The notes below the pieces were generated by a model, which was not told where the DNA came from, ran no database searches, and saw only the letters and a list, made by a program, of their open reading frames with translations. Below, one piece after another: positions 36,752 through 44,488 of a stretch of 64,000 nt of DNA; positions within the stretch are counted from its first letter, which is position 1, and every line of letters starts with the position of its first letter. The position numbers and the translations under genes are program-made. This DNA comes from Rhizobiales bacterium CCH10-E5 (lineage in GTDB: Bacteria > Pseudomonadota > Alphaproteobacteria > Rhizobiales > Beijerinckiaceae), in NCBI GenBank assembly GCA_001556125.1, contig LSIG01000035.1, positions 61,566 through 125,565 of the forward strand, read 5' to 3'.

Positions 36752-36858
36752 GTCATTCCGGGCAAGCGAAGCGCAGACCCGGAATCCATCATAGCGCGCC
36801 GACGTTGCCTTATGATGGAGTCCGGATCGGCGCCGCTTCGCGGCTTGTCCGGAATGAC
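36752..36858. repeat. Palindromic intergenic repeat, copy 1
   Basis: Outer arms GTCATTCCGG (36752) and CCGGAATGAC (36849) enclose internal inverted segments (ACCCGGAATCCATCAT against ATGATGGAGTCCGGAT, imperfect). It belongs to the same family as the elements at 37758 and 41322, sharing the GTCATYCCGGGC start and the GGATCGGCGC...TTGTCCGG end. It lies between the reductase and UPF0280 genes, inside what is otherwise one operon. Confidence 0.85.
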
Positions 36859-36879
36859 GGGTTGCTTCACGAGAGAGCG

Positions 36880-37749
36880 ATGACCTCCCACCGCGTCGCC
36901 CGCCTGCCGGGCAACCGCCTGCATCTGCAGGAAGGCCCGAGCGATCTCGTCATCGCGGCCTTCGGCGCTCCCGCCGAAATCGAGCGCGCCTATGCCGCCG
37001 CGGAGGCAGCCTTCGACGGCCTGCTGGCCGAACTCGCCGGCGAACTGAGGGTGCTGCGCCAGCCGCTCGGGCCGCAGCCGCCGCCCCTGACCGGCGCGAC
37101 GGCCAGGCGCATGGCGCGCGCCTGCTGGTTCTTTCGCGAGCAGTTCATCACCCCGTTGGCCGCCGTCGCCGGTGGCGTCGCCGACACCGTGCTGGGCGCG
37201 ATGGCGCAGGCCGTCCCCGGCCTCGAGCGCGCCTATGTCAACAATGGCGGCGACATCGCCATGCTGGTCACGCCGGGGCATCCGCTGGACATCGGCGTTG
37301 TGCCGTCGCTGGCGCGTGCCCGCCCCGAAGGCTTTATCCGGATCGAGGCCCCCTCGCCGACCACCGGATACCTCTGCGGCATCGCCACCAGCGGTTGGCG
37401 GGGACGCTCTTTCTCGCGCGGCATCGCCGATGCCGTGACCGTGCTCGCTCGCAGCGCGGCCGAGGCCGACGCCGCCGCGACCGTCATCGCCAATGCGGTC
37501 GATGTGGCTGAGGCCGCCATCATCCGCCGCCCCGCCTGCACGCTCGACCCCGACAGCGACCTCCGCGACCTGCCCGTCACCGTGGAGGTCGGGCCCCTGT
37601 CGGCGGACGCGGTCGCCGCGGCGCTCGAAGCGGGCGTGCGGATGGCGGAGGCGCTGCGGCGCGACGGGCTGATCGAGGGCGCGCTGCTGGCGCTGGCCGA
37701 CGAATGGCGCATTGTCGGGGGATTGGACAGGCAGATCAGTCAGGGGTGA
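36880..37749 (+). CDS. UPF0280 family protein (ApbE superfamily)
   Basis: A 289-residue protein of the UPF0280/COG2122 family, structurally grouped with ApbE flavin transferases. Motifs: ARACWFFREQFITPLAAVAGGVADTVLGAM, ERAYVNNGGDIAML, GYLCGIATSGWRGRSFSRGIADAVTVLARSAAEADAAATVIANAVD. The NNGGD and ADAAAT regions resemble those that bind FAD and metal in ApbE. Adjacent to the reductase gene, it could attach or deliver flavin to it, or be an accessory subunit. The ATG at 36880 follows GAGAGAGCG. It converges on livF with a palindromic repeat between. Confidence 0.83.
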   Translation: MTSHRVARLPGNRLHLQEGPSDLVIAAFGAPAEIERAYAAAEAAFDGLLAELAGELRVLRQPLGPQPPPLTGATARRMARACWFFREQFITPLAAVAGGVADTVLGAMAQAVPGLERAYVNNGGDIAMLVTPGHPLDIGVVPSLARARPEGFIRIEAPSPTTGYLCGIATSGWRGRSFSRGIADAVTVLARSAAEADAAATVIANAVDVAEAAIIRRPACTLDPDSDLRDLPVTVEVGPLSADAVAAALEAGVRMAEALRRDGLIEGALLALADEWRIVGGLDRQISQG

Positions 37750-37757
37750 AACGCGAG

Positions 37758-37864
37758 GTCATCCCGGGCGAAGCGAAGACCCGGGATCCATGCCGGAACC
37801 TTCCCCTGAGGCGTTCCGGCATGGATCCCGGATCGGCGCGGCTTCGCCGCTTGTCCGGGATGAC
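37758..37864. repeat. Palindromic intergenic repeat, copy 2
   Basis: Outer arms GTCATCCCGG and CCGGGATGAC enclose a perfect 19-bp inner hairpin (37781-37799 with 37813-37831) and a shorter CG-rich hairpin before the right arm. It sits between the convergent UPF0280 and livF genes, where it could end transcription from both sides, although no T run follows. Confidence 0.88.
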
Positions 37865-37887
37865 CAGGGAGAATCGGAACGGGCGCG

Positions 37888-38598
37888 TCAGACCGACAGA
37901 TACTGCGCCCGCACCGCCTCGTCGGCCTTGAGCTCATCCATCGTGCCTGTGAAGCGGATGATGCCCTTCTCGATGATCGCGGCGCGGTCGGCGACATTGC
38001 CGGCGAAATGCAGGTTCTGCTCCGAGATCAGCACGGTCAGCCCCTCGCTCTTCAGCGCCAGGATGGTCTTGGCCATCTCCTCGACGATGACCGGGGCAAG
38101 CCCCTCCGAAGGCTCGTCGAGCAGGACGAGCCGGGGATTGCCCATCAGCGTGCGCGCGATCGTCAGCATCTGCTGCTCGCCGCCCGACATCGCCCCGCCC
38201 GGCCGGTCGCGCATGCGCCCGAGATTGGGGAAGAGCGCAAACAGCCGCTCCGGCGTCCAGTGCGGCGCGTCAGGGCGCGCCGGGCGCTGCGCCACCGAAA
38301 GATTCTCCATCACGGTGAGTTCGGAAAAGACGCGCCGGTCCTCCGGCACATAGCCGATGCCCATGCGGGCGATCTCGAAGGGCTCGCGCCCGTCGACCCG
38401 CTGGCCCTCGAAGCTGACGCTGCCGCCGGCAGGCGGGACGAGCCCCATCACTGCCTTCATCGTCGTCGATTTACCGGCGCCGTTGCGGCCCATCAGGGCC
38501 AGAACCTCACCGCGCTGCATCGAAAAGCTCACGCCCTGCAGGATATGGGCGCGGCCGTAAAAGGCGTCGAGCCCAGTGATCTCGAGCATCGCGCTCAT
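37888..38598 (-). CDS. livF: Branched-chain amino acid-type ABC transporter ATPase (LivF)
   Basis: A 236-residue ABC ATPase of the LivF group: Walker A GRNGAGKST, signature MSGGEQQMLTIARTL, Walker B LVLLDEPSEGLAPVIVEEM, plus LivF-typical GIGYVPEDRRVFSELTVMENL. It drives import with LivG through the fused permease. The ATG at 38598 (MSAMLEITGLDAFYGRAH) is chosen; the longer frame upstream overlaps livG. It is the last gene of the minus-strand transport operon. The cargo is likely the aromatic acid degraded by the neighbouring enzymes rather than leucine; that is inference from context. Confidence 0.92.
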   Translation of the reverse strand: MSAMLEITGLDAFYGRAHILQGVSFSMQRGEVLALMGRNGAGKSTTMKAVMGLVPPAGGSVSFEGQRVDGREPFEIARMGIGYVPEDRRVFSELTVMENLSVAQRPARPDAPHWTPERLFALFPNLGRMRDRPGGAMSGGEQQMLTIARTLMGNPRLVLLDEPSEGLAPVIVEEMAKTILALKSEGLTVLISEQNLHFAGNVADRAAIIEKGIIRFTGTMDELKADEAVRAQYLSV

Positions 38599-38599
38599 C

Positions 38600-39406
38600 T
38601 CAATGCCCTCCCGAGGTCGCACCGGAGCCGAGATAGACGGCGCGGACATTCGGGTCCTGGCGCACCTCCTGCGCCGTCCCATGGGCGATCAGCCGGCCGC
38701 GATCGAGCACGATGACGCTGTCGGAATGGGTGAAGACGACATCCATGTCGTGCTCGGTGAAGAGCACGGCGATGCCCGTGGCGGTGGCGATGCCCGCCGT
38801 CAGCGCCATCAGCTCGATGCGCTCGCGCGGGGCCATGCCGGCCGTTGGCTCGTCCATCAGCAGGAGCCGCGGCCGATTTGCGAGCGCGACGGCGAGCTCG
38901 ACGCGCTTGAGGTCGCCATAGGCCAGCACGCCGCAGGCGCGCTCGGCCTGCTCGAGCATGCCGACCTGCGCGAGCAGGCCGTCCGCCTCGTCGCGATGGC
39001 GGTCGCGGGCGCGACCGAAGGGGCTCCACATCCCGCCGGCATGCGAGATCAGCGCCATCTGCACGTTCTCGCGCACCGTCATCGAGGTGAAGGTCGCGGT
39101 GATCTGGAAGGTGCGGCCGACCCCCATGCGCCAGACATGGCGCGGCTTCAGCCCCGTGATCGCGCGGCCGGCCAGCAGCACCTCCCCGCCATCGGGCCGC
39201 AGCTGGCCGTTGAGCATGTTGAAGCAGGTCGTCTTGCCGGCCCCGTTGGGGCCGATCAGCGCCAGCATCGTGCCGGGCAGCACCGAGAAGGAGACGCCGT
39301 CGACCGCGCGCACGCCGCCGAAGGATTTGGCGAGGTCGCGCACGACAAGGACTGGCTCGCTGGCGGCGACGGCACTCGCCACGTCGGCAGGGGCGAGAGC
39401 GGTCAT
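38600..39406 (-). CDS. livG: Branched-chain amino acid-type ABC transporter ATPase (LivG)
   Basis: A 268-residue ABC ATPase of the LivG group with Walker A GPNGAGKTTCFNMLNG, GRTFQITATFTSMTVRENVQMAL, signature-like LAYGDLKRVELAVALAN, Walker B LLLMDEPTAGMAP and H-loop FTEHDMDVVF. The signature is LAYGD rather than LSGGE, a usual LivG variation. Its ATG at 39406 overlaps the permease stop by four bases, and its stop is next to the livF start, so the order is permease-livG-livF. Confidence 0.93.
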   Translation of the reverse strand: MTALAPADVASAVAASEPVLVVRDLAKSFGGVRAVDGVSFSVLPGTMLALIGPNGAGKTTCFNMLNGQLRPDGGEVLLAGRAITGLKPRHVWRMGVGRTFQITATFTSMTVRENVQMALISHAGGMWSPFGRARDRHRDEADGLLAQVGMLEQAERACGVLAYGDLKRVELAVALANRPRLLLMDEPTAGMAPRERIELMALTAGIATATGIAVLFTEHDMDVVFTHSDSVIVLDRGRLIAHGTAQEVRQDPNVRAVYLGSGATSGGH

Positions 39407-41292
39407 CGCACCGCCTCCGCCAGCCGGGTCGTTGGCGCCGGCTCGGGCCCCGCTCGGCGCTCCCGCAGCGCCAGGATCGTACCAACGAGCCCGCGCGGGA
39501 AGAGCACGACCAGCAGCACGATCGAAAGTCCCAGCGCGAAGCGCCAATACATCGTCGCCTTCATCAGCTGCTCGTGCAGCCCGGCATAGGCGAAGGCGCC
39601 GACGATCGGGCCCGACACCGTCTGCACGCCGCCGAGCAGCACCATCAGCAGCGCATCGACCGAGCGCGGGATCGCCATATAGGTCGGGAAGACCGAGCCC
39701 TTGAAGAAGGCGAAGAGCGCCCCCGCAATCCCGGCGCAGAAGGCGGCGACCGCGAAGGCGACCCACTGGATGCGCACCACGTCGAGGCCGATCGCCTCCG
39801 CCCGCAGCGCGTTGTCGCGCCCCGCCCGCAGGCCGTAGCCGAAGGGCGAGAAGATGGTAAGCCGCAGCGCCAGCACCGCCGCCGCGCAGATCACCAGCGT
39901 CAGATAGTAATAGACCGTCTTTGAGGCCGCCCAAGCCGAGGGCCAGACGCCGAGGATGCCGTTGTCGCCGCCGGTGAGGTCGACCGACTGGAAGGCTGTC
40001 GCCCAGGCGATCTGTGCGAAGGCGAGCGTCAGCATGGCGAGATAGACCCCCGACAGCCGCACGCAGAACCAGCCGAAGACGACGCCGGCGATCCCCGCCA
40101 GAAAGGGCGCCAGCAGCAGCGCCGGCTCCATCGGCGCGCCCAGCCATTTCACGGCGAGCGCCGCGCCATAGGCGCCGAGCCCGAAATAGGCGGCGTGCCC
40201 GAAGGAGGCCATGCCGCCGGGCCCCATCATGAAGTGCAGCGAGGCGGCAAACAGTGCGAAGATCACCAGCTCGGTCAGCGTCACCAGCATGTGGTCGGGC
40301 GTGACCAGCGGCGCCAGCGCCAGGATCAGCAGGCCGATCAGCCCGGCGAGCTTGGTCGTGCCATCGGCCGGGCGCAGCAGCGGCTCGGCCGGACCGTGGC
40401 CGCGGCTGTGGCCGACCGGCGCCTTGCCCATCAGCCCGTAGGGCTTGACCACCAGCACCACCGCCATGACCAGGAAGACGAGCACCAGCGTGATCTTCGG
40501 GAAGATCAGGATGCCGAAGGCGTGGAGGATGCCGATCAGCACGGCGGCCAGATAGGCGCCGGTGACGCTGCCGAGCCCGCCGACGACGACCACGACGAAG
40601 GCCTCCGAGATCATCGCGAGGTCCATGTGCAGCGTCACCGCTTCGCGCGGCAGCTGCAGCGCGCCACCCAAGCCGGCCAGCATCGAACCGAAGGCGAAGA
40701 CCGACGTGAAGAGCAGGCGCTGATTGACGCCGAGCGCGCCGACCATCTCGCGGTCCTGCGTCGCGGCACGCACCAGCGTGCCCCAGCGCGTCTTCTGGAA
40801 CAGCAGCCAGAGGATCAGCAGCACGATCGGCCCGACCGCGATCAGGAACAGCTCATAGGTCGGGAAGCGGTTGCCGAAGATCACGACGAAGCTCTTGAAG
40901 CCCGGCGCGCGCGGGCCGATCTTGTCCTCCGCCCCCCAGATTGCCAGCGCCACGTCCTGCAGCATCAGCACGACGCCGAAGGTCGCGAGCAGCTGGAACA
41001 GCTCCGGCGCCTGGTAGATCCGGCGCAGGATCAGCACCTCGATGACGACGCCGATGAGTCCGGTTAGCGCCGCCGCCGCCAGCACGCCGCCCCAGAAGCC
41101 GAGCGCCTCCGCCGGCCCGAAGCGCCCGACCAGCGTCCAGGCCAGATAGGCGCCGAGCATGTAGAGCGAGCCATGCGCGAAATTCACGATCCGCGTGACG
41201 CCGAAGATGATCGACAGTCCCGACGCCACCAGGAACAGCGACGAGGCCGAGGCCAGGCCGTTCAGCGTCTGGGTGAGGATGAGGTCGATCAT
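39403..41292 (-). CDS. Fused ABC transporter permease (LivH-LivM)
   Basis: A 629-residue membrane protein in which the two permeases of a branched-chain-amino-acid-type importer are joined. Residues about 1-290 are LivH-like (LASASSLFLVASGLSIIFGVTRIVNFAHGS and VVVGGLGSVTGAYLAAVLIG). After a linker near 300-320 the LivM-like half carries MGPGGMASFGHAAYFGLGAYGAALA, GLRAGRDNALRAEAIGLDVVRIQWVAF and LLGGVQTVSGPIVGAFAY. Each half keeps its own EAA-type loop. The ATG at 41292 is preferred; a TTG at 41313 is possible. The fused pair overlaps livG by four bases. Confidence 0.92.
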   Translation of the reverse strand: MIDLILTQTLNGLASASSLFLVASGLSIIFGVTRIVNFAHGSLYMLGAYLAWTLVGRFGPAEALGFWGGVLAAAALTGLIGVVIEVLILRRIYQAPELFQLLATFGVVLMLQDVALAIWGAEDKIGPRAPGFKSFVVIFGNRFPTYELFLIAVGPIVLLILWLLFQKTRWGTLVRAATQDREMVGALGVNQRLLFTSVFAFGSMLAGLGGALQLPREAVTLHMDLAMISEAFVVVVVGGLGSVTGAYLAAVLIGILHAFGILIFPKITLVLVFLVMAVVLVVKPYGLMGKAPVGHSRGHGPAEPLLRPADGTTKLAGLIGLLILALAPLVTPDHMLVTLTELVIFALFAASLHFMMGPGGMASFGHAAYFGLGAYGAALAVKWLGAPMEPALLLAPFLAGIAGVVFGWFCVRLSGVYLAMLTLAFAQIAWATAFQSVDLTGGDNGILGVWPSAWAASKTVYYYLTLVICAAAVLALRLTIFSPFGYGLRAGRDNALRAEAIGLDVVRIQWVAFAVAAFCAGIAGALFAFFKGSVFPTYMAIPRSVDALLMVLLGGVQTVSGPIVGAFAYAGLHEQLMKATMYWRFALGLSIVLLVVLFPRGLVGTILALRERRAGPEPAPTTRLAEAVR

Positions 41293-41321
41293 GCTGGCAA
41301 TCCCGGAGACCAAACTGCGCC

Positions 41322-41422
41322 GTCATCCCGGGCGCCGCGCAGCGGCGACCCGGGATCCATGCCGGAACGGTTCAGGAATGGATCCCGGATCGGCGCGGCT
41401 CGCGCCGCTTGTCCGGGATGAC
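41322..41422. repeat. Palindromic intergenic repeat, copy 3
   Basis: Outer arms GTCATCCCGG (41322) and CCGGGATGAC (41413) enclose CCGGGATCCAT...ATGGATCCCGG arms and a CGCG-rich inner hairpin (GGCGCGGC...GCCGC). It lies between the binding-protein gene and the permease gene of one transport operon, where it might lower expression of the membrane genes relative to the binding protein. Confidence 0.87.
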
Positions 41423-41447
41423 CGCGGTTCAAGACTGAAGGTGCAGC

Positions 41448-42665
41448 TCACCCCGCCGGGCGGAGAGTCTTCACCACATCGTCACTGGGCAGGTATTTCG
41501 CGCCGTCGGCATAGCGCCAATCGACCATCGTGCCCTTGCCATCCTTCAGCGCGGTCTTGCCGACGAAGGCGCCGAGCGTCGACTGATGGTCGATGGCGCG
41601 GTACTCGGCCTGGCCGAAGGCGGAGGGGAACTTCAGCCCCTTGAGGGCATCGACCAGCTTCTCGGTATCGGTCGAGCCGGCCTTGGTCAGGGCGGCGGCG
41701 ATCGAGTTCATCGTGTCGAAGCCGACCACCGAGCCGAGCCGCGGGTAGTCGTTGAACTTCTTGACGTAAGCCTCGCGGAACTTGAGGTGTTCCGGCGTCT
41801 TGATGTCGGCCTGCGGGTAGCCGGTGACGATCCAGCCGACGGGCGCCTCGGCGCCGAGCGGGTCGAGATATTCCGGCTCGCCGGTCAGCATCGAGACGAC
41901 GGTGCGGCCCTCGAACAGTCCGCGGGTATTGCCCTGCCGGACGAAATTGGTCAGGTCGCCGCCGAAGGTGACGTTGAAGATCGCGTCGGGCTTGGAGGCT
42001 TCCAGCGCCTGCACGGTCGCGCCGGCATCAATGCGGCCGAGCGCCGGGAACTGCTCGGCGACGAATTCGACATCGGGCTTGGCCTTCTTCAGCAATTCCT
42101 TGAACCACTTCACGGCCGATTGGCCGTATTCGTAGTTCGGCGCCACGACGGCCCATTTCTTGGCCGGAAGCTTCGCAGCCTCCTCGACCAGCATCGCCGC
42201 CTGCATATAGGTCGAGGGGCGCAGCCGGAAGGTGTAGCGGTTACCCTTGGCCCAGACGAGCGCATCGGACAGCGGCTCGGAGGCGACGTAGAGCCGCTTG
42301 TTCTGGTTGGCGAAATCCGCGATCGCGAGGCCGACATTGGAGAGGAAGCCGCCCGAAAGCAGATCGACCTTCTCGGCATTGATCAGATCGCCGGCATGGC
42401 GCACGGCGTCCTCGGGCTTGCCGCCATCGTCGCGGAAGATCGTCTCGATCTTGCGGCCGAGCGCGCCGCCAGCGGCATTGACCTGCTCGAGAGCCAGCTC
42501 CCAGCCCTGGCGATAGGGCTTCAGGAAGGCGGGCTGGGCGGTGTAGCTGTTGATCTCGCCGACCTTGATCGGTCCTGACCCTTGCGCCCTGACCAGGGCG
42601 GGGGCGGCGAGGATGGCGGCGCCGGCGGAGGCGCCGGCCAGAAGACTGCGGCGGTCGATCGTCAT
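41448..42665 (-). CDS. ABC transporter substrate-binding protein (branched-chain amino acid type)
   Basis: A 405-residue periplasmic binding protein with a Tat-like signal (DRRSLLAGASAG...ALVRAQ, residues about 4-28) and the type 1 periplasmic fold: IKVGEINSYTAQPAFLKPYRQGWELALEQVNAAGG, RKIETIFRDDGGKPEDAVRHAGDLI, AVVAPNYEYGQSAVKWFKELL and VGFDTMNSIAAALTKAGS. The start is the ATG at 42665; the extra upstream frame lacks family similarity and covers the probable promoter. It leads the permease-livG-livF operon. The ligand is probably an aromatic or heterocyclic acid, given the neighbours. Confidence 0.9.
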   Translation of the reverse strand: MTIDRRSLLAGASAGAAILAAPALVRAQGSGPIKVGEINSYTAQPAFLKPYRQGWELALEQVNAAGGALGRKIETIFRDDGGKPEDAVRHAGDLINAEKVDLLSGGFLSNVGLAIADFANQNKRLYVASEPLSDALVWAKGNRYTFRLRPSTYMQAAMLVEEAAKLPAKKWAVVAPNYEYGQSAVKWFKELLKKAKPDVEFVAEQFPALGRIDAGATVQALEASKPDAIFNVTFGGDLTNFVRQGNTRGLFEGRTVVSMLTGEPEYLDPLGAEAPVGWIVTGYPQADIKTPEHLKFREAYVKKFNDYPRLGSVVGFDTMNSIAAALTKAGSTDTEKLVDALKGLKFPSAFGQAEYRAIDHQSTLGAFVGKTALKDGKGTMVDWRYADGAKYLPSDDVVKTLRPAG

Positions 42666-42755
42666 GCCTGTTCCCCATGTCTGGCCCGGTGGCGGAAGCC
42701 CCAGCGCTCTTCGACAGATGTCGCATGCCGACGAAACCGCGTCAGCCGCGAATTC

Positions 42756-42773
42756 ATTTGTATGCCTACGAAT
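42756..42773. promoter_or_regulatory. Possible MarR-related palindrome before the transport operon
   Basis: ATTTGTATGCCTACGAAT is palindromic at 14 of 18 positions and shares the TTTGTAT half-site with the stronger palindrome at 31477-31494, though its centre is shifted. It lies 91-108 bases before the binding-protein ATG. It may place the importer under the same MarR regulator, but the match is weak. Confidence 0.35.
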
Positions 42774-42955
42774 TTGAAGAGGCCCAAACTGGCTGTCAAC
42801 GGCGAAAAATCGGCAGGCGCTGGACAGCCTGAAGGCACGGGCGGTCGGGGCGACGAGCCTCCCTCGGGGCATGGTGGCTCGGACTGATCCGACCGCTCAG
42901 GGCCGCCTCGATCGGGCCTGCCCAAAAATTAGGACAACGATGCTGCCCTTTTCCT

Positions 42956-42984
42956 CTTGTGAGGGTGGGCGTCGTTTCCTATGT
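42956..42984 (+). promoter_or_regulatory. Sigma-70-like promoter for the sRNA
   Basis: CTTGTG (42956-42961) and CTATGT (42979-42984) are separated by 17 bases, close to a -35/-10 pair. Transcription would begin near 42991, at the foot of the predicted first hairpin of the small RNA. Confidence 0.55.
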
Positions 42985-42990
42985 ATGACG

Positions 42991-43073
42991 CACCGCAGCA
43001 GCGATGCTGCGTCGCCCTCCTTGGGCGTTTCCTCCCTAGACTTGGGCTGCGCTCACGCGCGGCCCTTTTTTCT
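42991..43073 (+). ncRNA. suhB-like trans-acting small RNA candidate
   Basis: About 83 bases with a promoter upstream. A first hairpin GCAGCA-GCGA-TGCTGC lies at 42995-43010, followed by a second, GC-rich segment GCCCTCCTTGGGC (43014-43026). A single-stranded GTTTCCTCCCTAGACTT follows, carrying an anti-Shine-Dalgarno CCTCCC. A terminator ends it: GGGCTGCGC-TCAC-GCGCGGCCC and six T residues. This arrangement and the GGGCGTTTCCTCCCTAGACTT core match my memory of the alphaproteobacterial suhB RNA motif. Such RNAs probably block translation of target messages. It lies alone in the 42666-43139 spacer. Confidence 0.68.
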
Positions 43074-43139
43074 TTCCGGGCCGGAAACGGCGAGGCCGTC
43101 GCGGGCGCAGCCAGTGACACGCCCGGCTACGCCTGTCGC

Positions 43140-44036
43140 TCAGCGCGAGAACTTCACCGGCACGGAAAGCGAGATGCTGCCCCCGCCCAGTCCCTCGGGC
43201 GGCGCGGGCACGGGGCTCGCCCGGCGAATCATCGCCAACGCCTCCTCGTCCAGCAACGCATCGCCCGACGCGCCGACCAGACGCGCCGAGAGCACGCGCC
43301 CGGCCCGGTCGATGCTGAAGGCGACCTGGACGGTGCCTGGATTCGCGCCACCCGGAAACCGCTTGAAGCGGTTGAGATGCGCGACGAGCGTGCCGCGCCA
43401 GTTCGCCCGCGAGGCGGCCGAGGCGGTCGCAGCGCCTTCGGCCGGTGCGGCGGCGGTCGGCGCGACCGGCGCCAGCGCGCGCGGCTGTGCGGTGGTGCGC
43501 TCCGCCGGCGGTTTCTCGGGGTTGATCGGCTTGCGACGCTCCACGACCTTCTTCGGCGGCGGCTTGCGTTCGGCGGACTTCGGCCGCGCGGGAGGCGGTG
43601 GCGGTGGCGGCGGAGGCGGCGCCAGCACGGCCGCGGCATCGGGCAGCGACGGCAGTTCCGGGATCTTGATCTCGGGCTCCGGTTGGACCACCGGCTCCGG
43701 CGGCGGCTCCGGTGGCGGCTCGACCGGCAGCGGTTCGACGACCGGCTCGGGCGGCGGGGGCTCGGGTTCGGGCTGAGCCTCGACCATCTCGGGACCGGGT
43801 GCGACCTCCTGCGGCGGCGCCTCGGGCGCGACCGGCAGCGGCGCGAGTTCGATCATCACCGCGGCCGGCGGCGCGCCCATGGCGGCCTCGGCCCGCTGCC
43901 ATGTCACCAGCATCCAGCCTGCGACGCCATGCGCGCCGACGACGACGGCGACCGCCAGCGTCCAGCGCGCCAGCGCAGGCCACAGCCGCGCCACGAAGCC
44001 GGAGGAGCGGCCGGTCAGCATCCCCTGCCCGCTCAT
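43140..44036 (-). CDS. tonB: Energy transducer TonB
   Basis: A 298-residue TonB: one N-terminal membrane anchor (about residues 24-46), a long periplasmic spacer of Pro/Glu and then Pro/Lys (about 55-180, including a run of ten or more Pro), and a C-terminal TonB domain (ANWRGTLVAHLNRFKRFPGGAN, VQVAFSIDRAGRVLSARLVGASGDALLDEEALAMIRRASPVPAPP). It couples proton-motive force from ExbBD to outer-membrane receptors for iron complexes or similar cargo. It overlaps exbD by four bases. No TonB-dependent receptor is in this window. Confidence 0.92.
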   Translation of the reverse strand: MSGQGMLTGRSSGFVARLWPALARWTLAVAVVVGAHGVAGWMLVTWQRAEAAMGAPPAAVMIELAPLPVAPEAPPQEVAPGPEMVEAQPEPEPPPPEPVVEPLPVEPPPEPPPEPVVQPEPEIKIPELPSLPDAAAVLAPPPPPPPPPPARPKSAERKPPPKKVVERRKPINPEKPPAERTTAQPRALAPVAPTAAAPAEGAATASAASRANWRGTLVAHLNRFKRFPGGANPGTVQVAFSIDRAGRVLSARLVGASGDALLDEEALAMIRRASPVPAPPEGLGGGSISLSVPVKFSR

Positions 44037-44485
44037 GGCTTCGGGCCTCCCGCAGCCGCGGCCTGCCCGGTATCCTCGAGCCCGACGAGGCCGATCTTGA
44101 GGTAGCCGGCCTGGCGCAACAGGTTCATCACCTCCATCAGTTCGCGATAGGCCACGCCGCCATCGGCGCGCAGGAAGATGCGCTGCTCGCGGTCGCCGCC
44201 GGTCCGCTGGTCGAGCGTCGGGCCCAGGCCCTCGCGTGCGATCCCGTCATTGCCGAGCGCGAGGCTGAGATCGCCCTTCACCGTCAGGAAGATCGGCGTC
44301 TCGGGCCGCGGCTGAGGCTGCGCGTTCGAGACCGGCAGGTCGACCGCGACATCGACCGTCGAGAGCGGCGCCGCGACCATGAAGATGATCAGCAGCACCA
44401 GGATGACGTCGATGAACGGCGTCACGTTGATGTCGCTGACCTCGCCGAGATCGCCGTCCTGCGCGTCCTTCAGGGAAACGCCCAT
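44033..44485 (-). CDS. exbD: Biopolymer transport protein ExbD
   Basis: A 150-residue protein with one N-terminal membrane helix (DINVTPFIDVILVLLIIFMVAAP), including the conserved proton-carrying Asp (D26 of PFIDVIL), and a periplasmic domain with QRIFLRADGGVAYRELMEVMNLLRQAGYLKIGLV. It forms the motor with ExbB and TonB. It lies three bases after exbB and overlaps tonB. Confidence 0.94.
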   Translation of the reverse strand: MGVSLKDAQDGDLGEVSDINVTPFIDVILVLLIIFMVAAPLSTVDVAVDLPVSNAQPQPRPETPIFLTVKGDLSLALGNDGIAREGLGPTLDQRTGGDREQRIFLRADGGVAYRELMEVMNLLRQAGYLKIGLVGLEDTGQAAAAGGPKP

Positions 44486-44488
44486 GAC

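Noticed and set aside
43560..43860. GGCGGTGGCGG-type repeats
   Set aside because: They encode the Pro-rich periplasmic spacer of TonB.
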